Shown: positions 57,701 through 64,000 of the stretch, one piece after another
How the letters are laid out: every line of letters starts with the position of its first letter
Numbering within the stretch: position 1 is the stretch's first letter
DNA from: CAVYPR01 sp963770505
Lineage (GTDB): Bacteria; Actinomycetota; Acidimicrobiia; Acidimicrobiales; RAAP-2
Length of the DNA: 64,000 nucleotides
Assembly (NCBI GenBank): GCA_963770505.1
Contig: CAVYPR010000001.1
Span: 930,001 to 994,000 of the forward strand
Direction of reading: 5' to 3'
Notes under the pieces: model-generated
Database searches by the model: none
Told to the model about the DNA's origin: nothing
Seen by the model: only the letters and a program-made list of their open reading frames with translations
Position numbers and translations under genes: made by a program

Positions 57701-59430
57701 GGTCGACAGGGAGCGGGGTGGTCGCCTACTCCAAGGGCCGGCTGCCCGGGGACCTGAAGGCCGGGGCCGAGGCGGCCATCGACGGCAACCCGGCCACCGC
57801 CTGGCAGCCGGGGTTCGGCGCCGCCCACCAGGCCGGGGACTGGCTCCAGTACAACCTGGCCCACCCGCTCACCTTCGACCACATGACACTCCAGGTGGTG
57901 GCCGACGGCCGCCACTCGGTGCCCACCGCCATCACCGTGACCGCCACCCAGCCCAACGGCCAGAGCGCCTCGCGCCACCTCACGCTGCCCCCGATCACCG
58001 ACGGCACGTCGGCCGGGGCCACCAGCACGGTGCCGCTCGCCTTCCCCGCGCTCAGCGGCAACCGCGTCACGGTCACCGTGACCTCCGCCCGCCTCGAGTA
58101 CACGACCAATTACATCGTGCGCACCCCCACCGCCCTCCCCCTGGGCATCGCCGAACTGGGCATCCCCGGCCTCTCGGTCCCGTCCTTCCCCGCCGCCCTG
58201 TCGGGCGCCTGCCAGTCGAACCTGCTCTCCATCGACGGCCACCCGGTCACAGTGGCCGTGGTCGGCCCCACCTCGACGGTGCTCGACGACGGCGAGGCCT
58301 CGGTGGTGGGCTGCGGGGCCGACAAGGACGGCGTGACGCTCACCGCCGGCCCCCACGTGGTCGAGACCGCCCTCGGCTACACACCGGCCCACCCCTCCAC
58401 AGTCGGCTGCGAGGCCGCCTCGGACTGCCTGGGCTGGAACGTCGACCAGCTCACCTTGGACTCGGCCCCCGGCGGGGGGCCCGAGCCCACCACCGCCCTA
58501 GGCCAGCCGCCGAGCCCGGTGCCAGGCCCCGCTCCCGCGGTGACCACCCGGGACCAGGGCACCTCCTCTGAGCAGGTGGCGGTCACCTCGGCCGACACCC
58601 CCTTCGAGCTGGTGCTCGGCCAGAGCCTGAACGCCGGCTGGCAGGCCGTGGCCCACCCGGCGGCCGGGGCCCCGACCGGGGCCAAGTCGGTCGACCTGGG
58701 CCCGGCCGAGCTGGTGGACAGCTTCGCCAACGGCTGGCCGGTGGACGCGGCCGACCTGGCCGCGCTCGGGGCCACCGGGACCGGCGGCACCCACGCCTTC
58801 ACCGTCACCTTCACATGGGCCCCCCAGAGCAAGGTCTGGCTGGCCCTGGCCGTCTCGGCCGTCGCCGCCGGTTTCTGCCTGGTGGTCGGGTTCTGCTCGG
58901 GACCGTGGTGGCGGCTCCGCCGGCGGCGGCGGGCCGCGGCCGTTCGCGGCCGCCACGCCAAGGGTCGCACCGAGCCGGTCGAGCCCGAGACGCCGGTGCC
59001 GGAGCCGGTGCCGTTCGCCGACCCGGTGTCGGCCGACGACGCGCCGTCCCTGGCCCTGCCGTTCGCCAACCGTGGGCGCCGCCCGGCCTGGTGGGCGGTG
59101 GCCGTGGTCGCCCTCGTCACCGGGGGGGTGGCGGCGGCCATCTCCTCGCCGCTGATCGGGGTGGCGGCGGGGGTGGCGGTGGCGGCCGGCCTGCTGGTCG
59201 TCCAGGTCCGGGCCGTGACCGCGGCGGTGGCGGTCGGCCTCCTGGCCGCCGGCGGGGCCATGGTGGTGGCCAACCAGACCTTCCACCCCCTGCCCGAGAG
59301 CTCGGACTGGCCCGGCGCCTACACCTCGGCGGCCGTCCTGGTCCTCATGGCGGTGGTCTTCCTCGGGGCCGACGCGGTGGTCGAGGCCGGGCGCCGGGTG
59401 GCCGCCCGCCGGAGGCGCCGGGTGCGCTGA
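54796..59430 (+). CDS. AftD-like alpha-(1->3)-arabinofuranosyltransferase (large GT-C membrane protein)
   Basis: About 1,544 residues. Residues 1-430 hold some ten transmembrane helices of a GT-C glycosyltransferase; the first loop VVTSDTKTYLYLDPTRFLSQ has the acidic residues expected for the lipid-linked sugar donor. The large exported part includes two F5/8-C-like carbohydrate-binding modules (about 770-920 and 1000-1130; YNAIDGDVDTAWETG and AAIDGNPATAWQPG). Three or more helices with a basic cytoplasmic stretch close the protein. This matches AftD (DUF3367) of the arabinogalactan pathway. TTG at 54796 is taken as the start; an ATG 22 codons upstream lies inside the divergent gene. Whether the sugar is arabinose here is unknown. 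Confidence 0.82.
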   Translation: MTTTSPTAAPGPTVGDPAPGGPRPRGRAGGLLPLLEHLIVAVVAFVPLLVVKRGVVTSDTKTYLYLDPTRFLSQVAWMWNPTVALGTVTHEYIGYLFPMGPFYAGASLLHVPTWVAQRLWLGAILFAAGAGILYLCRVLTLRGPGRVVAALAFMLSPYFLQYAGRISVILLPWAGLPWMVALAALALRRGGWRYPALFALVVATVSGINASSIIYVGVGPVLWLLYAVAVEHEATWRRAGLAALKMGGLALLCCLWWITGLQVEAAYGVDVLKYTETVPSTSATSSASEVIRGLGYWYFYGGDRLGPWTQSAVLYTQRLWLLSLSYLVPFLSFCSAVLVRWRHRAYFVALVVVGVVLSVGAFPYTHPTPVGGVLKRFMTDTTAGLAMRSTDRATPLVLLGMAMLLGSGVSALWRRLPVTGVVTAVVVAGLVIANNPAVFNGDAEVASTFHQPAALPGYELAAIDHLNATHPGTRVLAIPGDDFATYRWGDTVDTPQPALLTRPFVTREQQIMGSIPTADTLYAMDGPIQTNTEDWAGLAPMARLLSAGDLLVEYDQAYEHYGTPQPQLLAQDLDPTPPGLSDPVAFGTPVPNVSSIPTLDEQDLASPTSPSWPSPLVTYTVTDPRPITRAESNAGALVVAGDATGLQDLADAGMLDTNSAIYYAGTLDTHPGQLANLEKAGATLVVTDTNAKQAFRYDTLSANAGETETAAEDPAATTPSDYPIDLFPGAPAHAKSVATYTGAVDVTASSYGNSVSYYPEDRPYNAIDGDVDTAWETGTFVPNPSGQWWQVRFPAPVTAGQVTLTQPVTGDLSRWITRATLRFDGGKPVTVHLGPSSRTASGQTVTFPARTFKRLRITIDATNNDHARPATAVAVGLAEVSIPGQHVVEVIKMPDDLLTAAGPTSIGNRLTVAMSRQRVSPYPPRSDPETNISRQFTLPTARTFALTGSASISAFLPDDQVDRLVGLAGSTGSGVVAYSKGRLPGDLKAGAEAAIDGNPATAWQPGFGAAHQAGDWLQYNLAHPLTFDHMTLQVVADGRHSVPTAITVTATQPNGQSASRHLTLPPITDGTSAGATSTVPLAFPALSGNRVTVTVTSARLEYTTNYIVRTPTALPLGIAELGIPGLSVPSFPAALSGACQSNLLSIDGHPVTVAVVGPTSTVLDDGEASVVGCGADKDGVTLTAGPHVVETALGYTPAHPSTVGCEAASDCLGWNVDQLTLDSAPGGGPEPTTALGQPPSPVPGPAPAVTTRDQGTSSEQVAVTSADTPFELVLGQSLNAGWQAVAHPAAGAPTGAKSVDLGPAELVDSFANGWPVDAADLAALGATGTGGTHAFTVTFTWAPQSKVWLALAVSAVAAGFCLVVGFCSGPWWRLRRRRRAAAVRGRHAKGRTEPVEPETPVPEPVPFADPVSADDAPSLALPFANRGRRPAWWAVAVVALVTGGVAAAISSPLIGVAAGVAVAAGLLVVQVRAVTAAVAVGLLAAGGAMVVANQTFHPLPESSDWPGAYTSAAVLVLMAVVFLGADAVVEAGRRVAARRRRRVR

Positions 59431-59514
59431 GCAGTCGAGGCGCTGAGCAGTCGAGGCGCCGGGTCGCCGACGCGCCGTGTCGCCGAGGCTCCGGGTCGCC
59501 GACGCGCCGTGTCG
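59426..59514. repeat. Two short tandem repeats at the end of the AftD-like gene
   Basis: A 16-base unit (GCTGAGCAGTCGAGGC) is present twice in tandem at 59426-59441 and 59442-59457, the first copy containing the stop codon. A 24-base unit occurs at 59459-59482 and 59491-59514 (period 32). They lie between convergent genes. They may be a replication-slippage hot spot. Confidence 0.85.
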
Positions 59515-59541
59515 TCGACGCGCTGGGGCGCCGACCCGGGG

Positions 59542-60909
59542 TCAACCCCGGCGGCGGACCTCCGAGGCGAGGGCCTCGAGGGTGGAGCGGGCCGTGGCCT
59601 GCCAGGTGAACCACCGGGACCGCTCGAGGGCGCCGCGACCCAGGCGGGTGCGCAGCGCTTCGTCGGAGACGACCTCGACGATCGCCGACGCCACCGCCTC
59701 CGCCCCGTCGACCAGGAGGCCCGTGCGGCCGTGCAGCACGGCGTCACGGTGGCCGGCGATGTCGGTCGCCACCGCCGGGGTGGCGCAGGCCCCGGCCTCG
59801 GTGAGGGTCATGCCCCACCCCTCGCGCTGGGAGGTCGAGGCCACCACCCAGGCGCGGCGGTACCAGTCGAGGACCTCGTCGTCGCTGGCTCGGCCCGGGA
59901 GCGACAGCCACCCCTCGGCCCGGTGGCGGCGGCGCAGGGCCTCGAGGTTGGCCCGCTCGTAGCCTTCGCCGACGATGACGGCCTCGAGGTCGGGCACCTC
60001 GCGTCGGGCCCGCACCAGCGCCTCGATCAGCAGGTCGAACCGCTTCACCGGCACCAGTCGGCCGACCGCCACCACCAGGGGCACCGGCGAGCGGCTCCCC
60101 CCCGGGCGAAAGCGCGGCTCGACCCCCGGCGGGGCCACGGTGACCCGCTCGGCCGGCAGGGCCAGCATGCTCACGATCTCGTCCTTGGAGGACTGCGAGA
60201 GGGTCACCACCCGGGTGCGGCGGTAGAGCGGGGGGGCCACCCGGCTCTCGACGACCTCGCCCAGCCGGGCCAGCCAGTCGGGCAGCACCATCCGCCACAT
60301 CTCGGCGTGGACATGGTGCAGGAAGGTGATCCGCGGCCCCCGGTACCACAGGGGCGAGAAGAACGGCATGCCGTTCCACACCTCGACCAGCCCCTCACCG
60401 GACCGCCGCCCGGCGGCCAGCCCCTCCGCCGCGGCGGCCGGGAAGACCGCGTAGCGGCCCGACCTGCGGGTGACCCGGTAGCCGTCGCGGCCGGCGGCGC
60501 GGCTGGCCCCGGCCACCGCCGAGGTCCGGAAGACCACGTCGATCCCGGCCTCGGCCCACAGGCTGGCCACCCGGTGGGCGTGCACCTCGGACCCGCCGGC
60601 CTCGGGGTCCTCGAGGTCCCGCCAGGCCACGAAGCGCACCCGGCGCAGGCCCACCTCGCCGGCGATGGCCGCCAGCTCGGCCGGCCCGGTGGGCGCCGGC
60701 TCGGCCGACCGCCTTGGCGACGGCACCTCCACCGGGGCCACCGGCAGGCGCCGGACGGACGGAGCCTCGGCGAGGTCGTCGGGCGGTCCGGCAGGCTCCG
60801 CGCCCGCTTGGGCGCCCCCCCGGCCCTCGCCGCGCGCCTGGGTCACGCGGCGACCGCCCACGGGACCCGCTGCTCCAGGCTCATCGTCCGAGAGTAGCCG
60901 TCCGGACAC
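59542..60909 (-). CDS. Glycosyltransferase family 4 protein
   Basis: A 455-residue GT-B enzyme. The N-terminal domain starts RRVRFVAWRDLEDPEAGGSE (Gly-rich donor/acceptor loop). The C-terminal nucleotide-sugar domain has VVAVGRLVPVKRFDLLIEAL and the retaining-enzyme EX7E motif EGWGMTLTEAG. About 75 N-terminal residues are a Pro/Ala-rich extension, so the true start may be inside; GTG at 60909 is the outermost. It lies beside the flippase gene, which suggests assembly of a lipid-linked glycan. Confidence 0.87.
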   Translation of the reverse strand: MSGRLLSDDEPGAAGPVGGRRVTQARGEGRGGAQAGAEPAGPPDDLAEAPSVRRLPVAPVEVPSPRRSAEPAPTGPAELAAIAGEVGLRRVRFVAWRDLEDPEAGGSEVHAHRVASLWAEAGIDVVFRTSAVAGASRAAGRDGYRVTRRSGRYAVFPAAAAEGLAAGRRSGEGLVEVWNGMPFFSPLWYRGPRITFLHHVHAEMWRMVLPDWLARLGEVVESRVAPPLYRRTRVVTLSQSSKDEIVSMLALPAERVTVAPPGVEPRFRPGGSRSPVPLVVAVGRLVPVKRFDLLIEALVRARREVPDLEAVIVGEGYERANLEALRRRHRAEGWLSLPGRASDDEVLDWYRRAWVVASTSQREGWGMTLTEAGACATPAVATDIAGHRDAVLHGRTGLLVDGAEAVASAIVEVVSDEALRTRLGRGALERSRWFTWQATARSTLEALASEVRRRG

Positions 60910-60969
60910 GCGCGATGGTCGAACGCCGCCGCGCCGCGGCGCCGTGGTCGGCGGCCGTCGCGGCGCCCC

Positions 60970-62517
60970 TCAGGTGGGCCGCAGCCTCCGGTGGTGGACC
61001 AGGGCGAAGCCGATCGCCGCGGCCGCGGCCAACGCCGCCTGGACCTCGAGGTCGGCCCGGGCCGTGGCCCGTGGCGCCCCGTGGGCGCCCACCACCGCCA
61101 CGGTGGCCGCCGCCGCACCCACCACCAGCAGGGCGGTGATCCACCGTCGCCCCACGGCCAGCAGGTACATGGTGAGCACCACGGTGGTGCTGAGGCAGAC
61201 CATGGCCAGCACAAGGGGGAGGAAGGCCGGCACGGCACCGAGGTAGCGGGGGGAGAAGACGATCGACAGGAGCAGCCGGGGCGCGGCCACGGCCATGGCC
61301 AGCAGCACGCCGGCCGGCACCGCCAGGAGCAGCAGGGTCACGGCCAGCTGGCGGAGGGCGTGGCCGCCCTGGCGCCAGCGGATGGCCGCCTCGGGCAGGA
61401 GGTAGCCGCCGAGGACGATGGCCCCGAAGACGAGCGCCTTGCTGGCCACCGAGACGGCGGCGTACGAGCCGCTCACCCACGGCGCCTCCCGGCCCACCAC
61501 GATCACGTCGACGTTCTGCAGGAGGGCGATCATGGCCAGGGCGACGAAGGCCGCGCCGAGGTCGGCCAGCAGGTCGCGGCGCTCGGCCGCCGGGGCCAGC
61601 AGCTGGGGGTCCGCGCCGAAGGCGGCGCGCCAGCGCCGCCGCTGCACCTCGAGCCAGCCGCGCCGGGGGCCGGGCGCGGCCCGCACGTCGATGGACCAGG
61701 CCCGGTCGGCCAGCACCCGGGCGTGGAAGGCGGTGACCACCTCGGCCACGAGCAGCCCCACCGCCGCCCCCGCCGCGCCGGCCCCCGCCCCGACCAAACA
61801 GAGCATGGCCGCGCTGCGGGTGCCCCCCTCGACCAGCAGGTTGAACGAGAGCGGCCGGTAGCCGCGGTGGGCTTGGAGGAGCCCGCGGTCGACGCAGAGC
61901 AGGACCCACACCCCGCCGGCGGCCACCACGGCGTCGACCCCCAGCGCGTCGGGCTGGCGCAGGAGCGAGGCCAGCCACGGCCCCACGAGGACCAGGGTCA
62001 GGGCCACGGCGACGACCAGCGCGCTCAGCCCCTGGCGGTGCACCCGTCGGGCCCAGCGCTGGGTGAGGCGGGCCGAGCCGTCGCCCTGCCAGGCGGTGAC
62101 CCGGCGCACCACGGCCACGATCACGGCCGAGCCGGGCATGGACACGATGAGGAACGTGGCGGTGAGCTGGTTCAGCACGCCGTAGCCGCGGGTGGTGAGG
62201 AGCCGGGCCAACAGGACGGTGACCACCACGTTGGCCCCGTTGGCCAGGACGCCGGCCGCGGCCAGCGGCCCGGCCTGGAGGAGGCCGGCCCGCACCGAGT
62301 CGGCCCCGACGTCGGCGCCGGGGGCCTGGGACTCGGGCAGGACCAGCTCGCCGCCGAAGGACGGCATCACCGAGCCCGGGGCGAGCGAGACGGCGCCGGG
62401 GACGCCCTCCACCGCGGCCCCCACCGCGGCCACCGCGCCCACCTGGCTCAGCTGGTCCTCGGGCTCGGGTTGCCGACCGTTCCCCTCGCGGCCGGCCGGC
62501 ACCGGGTCGCCGGTCAC
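60970..62517 (-). CDS. Polysaccharide flippase of the MOP/Wzx type
   Basis: A 515-residue integral membrane protein with about 12-13 hydrophobic helices after a cytoplasmic N-terminal tail of about 75 residues. The first helices read AAGVLANGANVVVTVLLARLL with RGYGVLNQL, the pattern of oligosaccharide flippases. Flippases move lipid-linked sugar units across the membrane. It is 49 bases from the UGM-like gene and co-directional with the GT4 gene, consistent with one export locus. Confidence 0.82.
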   Translation of the reverse strand: MTGDPVPAGREGNGRQPEPEDQLSQVGAVAAVGAAVEGVPGAVSLAPGSVMPSFGGELVLPESQAPGADVGADSVRAGLLQAGPLAAAGVLANGANVVVTVLLARLLTTRGYGVLNQLTATFLIVSMPGSAVIVAVVRRVTAWQGDGSARLTQRWARRVHRQGLSALVVAVALTLVLVGPWLASLLRQPDALGVDAVVAAGGVWVLLCVDRGLLQAHRGYRPLSFNLLVEGGTRSAAMLCLVGAGAGAAGAAVGLLVAEVVTAFHARVLADRAWSIDVRAAPGPRRGWLEVQRRRWRAAFGADPQLLAPAAERRDLLADLGAAFVALAMIALLQNVDVIVVGREAPWVSGSYAAVSVASKALVFGAIVLGGYLLPEAAIRWRQGGHALRQLAVTLLLLAVPAGVLLAMAVAAPRLLLSIVFSPRYLGAVPAFLPLVLAMVCLSTTVVLTMYLLAVGRRWITALLVVGAAAATVAVVGAHGAPRATARADLEVQAALAAAAAIGFALVHHRRLRPT

Positions 62518-62565
62518 CGGGTCACCGCCGGCGGCGGCCGGCGCGCCGTCGGGGGGCCGCGCCCA

Positions 62566-64000
62566 CTAGGCGCGCGGCGCCGGGCGGGGCAGCACCGGCG
62601 CGTCGCGCCCGGTCCCTCCCTGTCCCGCCGTCGTGGCGGTCGTCTGCTCGTGGTACTCCTCCTCGACGTTCACCGCCCAGATGTCGTTCGAGGCTCCCAG
62701 GATGTTCTCCACCGTCAGCATGGCCGTGTACATCGAGTGGTCCTGGTTGTTGTACTTGTGCATGCCGTTGCGCCCGACGGGGTGGATGTTGGGGGCGACC
62801 GAGTCGAGGTATTTCACGATGGTCTCCACGTTGCGCTGGTACTCGTAGTCGTAGTGCGGGTAGGCCTTGGGCACCCGCACCACGTAGCCGGCCTCCACGT
62901 CGCCCGGCTCCACCAGTCCGAGCAGCGCCAGCTCTTGCTTCCCCCGCTCGATCAGCTCCTCGTCGGGGGCCGACCAGAGCTCGTCGCCCTCGAAGACGAA
63001 GTACTCGAGGCCGAGGCAGGTGCGGCCCTCCTTCACCATGTACGGCGACCACGACCCGAAGTTCTGGATCCTCCCGACCTTGACCTCCTTGGCGTGGATG
63101 TAGATCCAGTTGTCGGGGAAGCCCTTGGCCTCGGGCACGACCAGCGCCACGGTGAGGAAATCGCGGTAGTGCAGGTCGGCCGCCGCCGCCTGCACCTCGG
63201 GCGGGGCCGGCGGGTCCACCATGGCGGCCAGGGCCTGCATGGGGGTCGAGGAGATCACGTGGGAGGCCGCCACCTCCTCGCGCCGGCCGTCGGCGTGGGC
63301 CAGCGTCACCGAGGCGGCCATGCCGGCGCGCACGTGGATCTTCTCCACGGCCGTCTCCATCTGCACGGTGCCGCCGCCCTTCTCCACCAGCTCGCGGCAG
63401 CGCTCCCACATCATCCCCGGCCCGAACTTCGGGTACTGGAACTCCTCGATGAGGCTGGTGATGTCCTTCTGGTTGCGCTTGGGCCGCAGGGCGTTCAGCA
63501 CCGCCTTGCCCAGGTCGAGGTTCTTCACCCGCTGGGCCGCCCAGTCGGCCGGCATCTCGCTCACCGGCACCCCCCAGACCTTCTCGGTGTAGGTCTTGAA
63601 GAAGGTGCGGTAGAGGCGCCACCCGAAGCGGGCCACCAGCCAACCCTCGTAGTTGCTCTGGTCCTTGGGGGGCCGGATGCGGGCCCACAGGTAGGAGAGG
63701 CCGCAGAGGAAGGCCTCCCACGGCCCCAGGTTGCGCAGGGCGTTCCCGGCCTTGAGCGGGTAGTCGTAGTACTTGCCCTCGTAGAAGATGCGGCTCATCC
63801 GCGGCCGCAGCAGGAAGTCCTCGTCGGGGAGGATCTCGTGCCAGAGCTCCTCCACCGGCACCACCTTGGTGAAGAACCGGTGGCCGCCGATGTCGAACCG
63901 CCAGCCGTCGCGCTCGACCGTCCGGCTGATGCCCCCCACCACCGAGTCGGCCTCGGCCACCACCGGGCGGCGGCCGGCCTTGACCAGCTGGTAGGCGGCG
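62566..64000 (-). CDS. NAD(P)/FAD-dependent oxidoreductase, UDP-galactopyranose-mutase-like (cut by window end)
   Basis: At least 478 residues; the N-terminal part continues beyond 64000 (AAYQLVKAGRRPVVAEAD is inside the first fold). The FAD loop is SVVGGISRTVERDGWRFDIGGHRFF, which matches the amine-oxidase/UGM superfamily. PMQALAAMVDPPAP and VGRNGMHKYNNQDHSM mark the cap and the FAD-binding end. UGM makes UDP-galactofuranose, a precursor of envelope glycans, and the neighbours (flippase, GT4, AftD-like) fit, but other reactions are possible. The C-terminal 30 residues are low-complexity. Confidence 0.78.
   Translation of the reverse strand, partial: AAYQLVKAGRRPVVAEADSVVGGISRTVERDGWRFDIGGHRFFTKVVPVEELWHEILPDEDFLLRPRMSRIFYEGKYYDYPLKAGNALRNLGPWEAFLCGLSYLWARIRPPKDQSNYEGWLVARFGWRLYRTFFKTYTEKVWGVPVSEMPADWAAQRVKNLDLGKAVLNALRPKRNQKDITSLIEEFQYPKFGPGMMWERCRELVEKGGGTVQMETAVEKIHVRAGMAASVTLAHADGRREEVAASHVISSTPMQALAAMVDPPAPPEVQAAAADLHYRDFLTVALVVPEAKGFPDNWIYIHAKEVKVGRIQNFGSWSPYMVKEGRTCLGLEYFVFEGDELWSAPDEELIERGKQELALLGLVEPGDVEAGYVVRVPKAYPHYDYEYQRNVETIVKYLDSVAPNIHPVGRNGMHKYNNQDHSMYTAMLTVENILGASNDIWAVNVEEEYHEQTTATTAGQGGTGRDAPVLPRPAPRA

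Noticed and set aside
54781..58392. 1,203-codon leftward open frame antisense to the AftD-like gene
   Set aside because: Composition is Gly/Arg/Val/Asp-rich with no recognisable domain; it is a GC-bias shadow.

Overview
The window is very GC-rich DNA with GTG and TTG starts, many 4-base start/stop overlaps (ATGA, GTGA) and mostly minus-strand genes. The gene order uvrC-rapZ-yvcK-gap-pgk-tpiA-secG, an actinobacterial SOS box (GAAC-N4-GTTC) in front of uvrA, an AftD-like arabinofuranosyltransferase and several secreted proteins built from a 42-residue 'GYWxVAxDGGxFxFG' repeat point to an actinobacterium. The repeat proteins suggest class Acidimicrobiia. This assignment is inference; no rRNA is present.

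Layout. 1-9.2 kb: the 5' end of cydD, a GH15 glucosidase, a type II NADH dehydrogenase, a coupled SCP2/glycogen-debranching pair and a secreted GH5 enzyme. 9.2-33.4 kb: an accessory block, visibly less GC-rich in its middle, with IPT/TIG proteins, GH39-like and GH43-like secreted enzymes, a beta-lactamase-fold protein, an FG-GAP propeller, an RCC1 propeller, a PQQ-type propeller, a vanillyl-alcohol-oxidase-type cholesterol oxidase, an SDR, a cNMP-binding protein and an AbrB/partner pair. It ends at an integrase remnant beside tRNA-Leu(GAG). 33.9-44.7 kb: a housekeeping block (solute-binding protein, secG, tpiA, pgk, gap, yvcK, rapZ, uvrC, nadA, GNAT). 44.7-54.8 kb: uvrA with an SOS promoter, a coupled ACP / threonine-synthase-like / adenylation-domain cassette, uvrB, coaE and a methyltransferase. 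54.8-64 kb: envelope glycan genes (AftD-like, GT4, flippase, UGM-like flavoprotein, the last one cut by the window end).

How the genes work together. The left block handles alpha-glucans and respiration. The middle block is an export-rich set in which one repeat module is attached to unrelated enzymatic heads. The right block mixes central glycolysis, nucleotide excision repair (uvrA, uvrB and uvrC within 12 kb) and envelope polysaccharide export.

Two points stand out. First, the adenylation domain / PLP enzyme / carrier protein cassette at 47.9-50.9 kb has an aspartate-like specificity code and no recognisable release or condensation enzyme beside it. Second, six single-base indels break otherwise well conserved genes (uvrB, uvrC, an IPT gene, and three in the RCC1 gene). 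Sequencing or assembly error is the simplest explanation, so these genes should be read as probably intact until checked.
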